In this document: positions 63,952 to 64,000 of the stretch, piece after piece | How the letters are laid out: each line of letters starts with the position of its first letter | How positions within the stretch are numbered: the stretch's first letter is position 1 | Source of the DNA: Massilia sp. | Lineage (GTDB): Bacteria; Pseudomonadota; Gammaproteobacteria; Burkholderiales; Burkholderiaceae_D | Reading direction: 5' to 3' | Length of the DNA: 64,000 nt | Assembly: GCA_025359245.1 (NCBI GenBank) | Contig: JANYGW010000158.1 | Span: 51,189 to 115,188 of the forward strand | Position numbers and translations under genes: made by a program | Notes under the pieces: model-generated | What the model saw: the letters and a program-made list of their open reading frames with translations, nothing else | Told to the model about the DNA's origin: nothing | Database searches by the model: none

Positions 63952-64000
63952 GAATGGCGGCCCGACCCCGAGCTCTAACCAGACTTGACGGAACTGGCCC

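Overview
The window is high-GC DNA, densely packed with genes in short, often 1-4 bp overlapping operons. The mix of content points to a betaproteobacterium of the Oxalobacteraceae (Massilia/Duganella/Telluria-like). That content includes RND and MacB-type efflux, OmpR/EnvZ, an ECF41 sigma factor, a PEP-CTERM protein, an S46 peptidase and the dapE-prmB neighbourhood. The assignment is inferred from gene content; no 16S or tRNA gene is present to confirm it.

Layout. 0-4.3 kb: the 3' part of an RND pump gene, its NodT-type outer-membrane lipoprotein, and a SET-domain lysine methyltransferase. 4.5-12.6 kb (minus): a seven-gene unit of adaptor, ATPase, two MacB/FtsX permeases, NtrC-type regulator, histidine kinase and a periplasmic binding protein. 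It is headed by a clear sigma-54 promoter and an upstream palindrome, so the regulator probably controls its own operon. 12.7-14 kb: a hypothetical gene, then a 560-bp gap full of ATCGGA-type motifs. 14-19.5 kb: an S46 peptidase, small genes, a cupin/JmjC-like protein, a PnuC-family transporter and a NadR-like kinase. 19.5-21.8 kb (minus): a TonB-dependent receptor behind a TPP riboswitch, suggesting thiamin-related uptake together with its PnuC/kinase neighbours.

21.8-34.5 kb: metabolic and stress genes (YqhD-type alcohol dehydrogenase, tautomerase, GST, MFS pump with divergent LysR regulator, thioredoxin, VOC protein, Baeyer-Villiger-type monooxygenase, threonine dehydratase) and ompR-envZ. 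34.7-43.3 kb: FapA-like protein, HDOD protein with arfB, CheW, ABC-F ATPase and the prmB-dapE-arsC-like block. 43.5-47.7 kb: a LprI-like secreted protein, a Sel1-repeat protein, and a self-contained ECF41 sigma/carboxymuconolactone decarboxylase module in which both genes carry matching TGTCACA-N16-CGTC promoters.

47.9-51.6 kb holds the most striking pair: a secreted metzincin protease ending in a two-repeat dockerin, followed by a cohesin-like protein with a PEP-CTERM surface-sorting tail. Together they look like a minimal surface-anchored cohesin-dockerin system. 51.7-56.9 kb (minus) is a six-gene uncharacterised envelope operon with a beta-lactamase-fold hydrolase, a TonB C-terminal-like protein and a TPR protein. 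57-63.8 kb has another serine hydrolase, a secreted chorismate mutase-M20 peptidase fusion, two uncharacterised proteins and a decayed mazEF module. It ends in two perfect copies of an 86-bp tandem repeat.

A family of GC-rich palindromes (core CGTCGTCCTCGCG) sits in four of the convergent intergenic gaps and looks like a dispersed bidirectional terminator or REP-type element. No rRNA, tRNA, CRISPR array, insertion sequence or prophage was seen.
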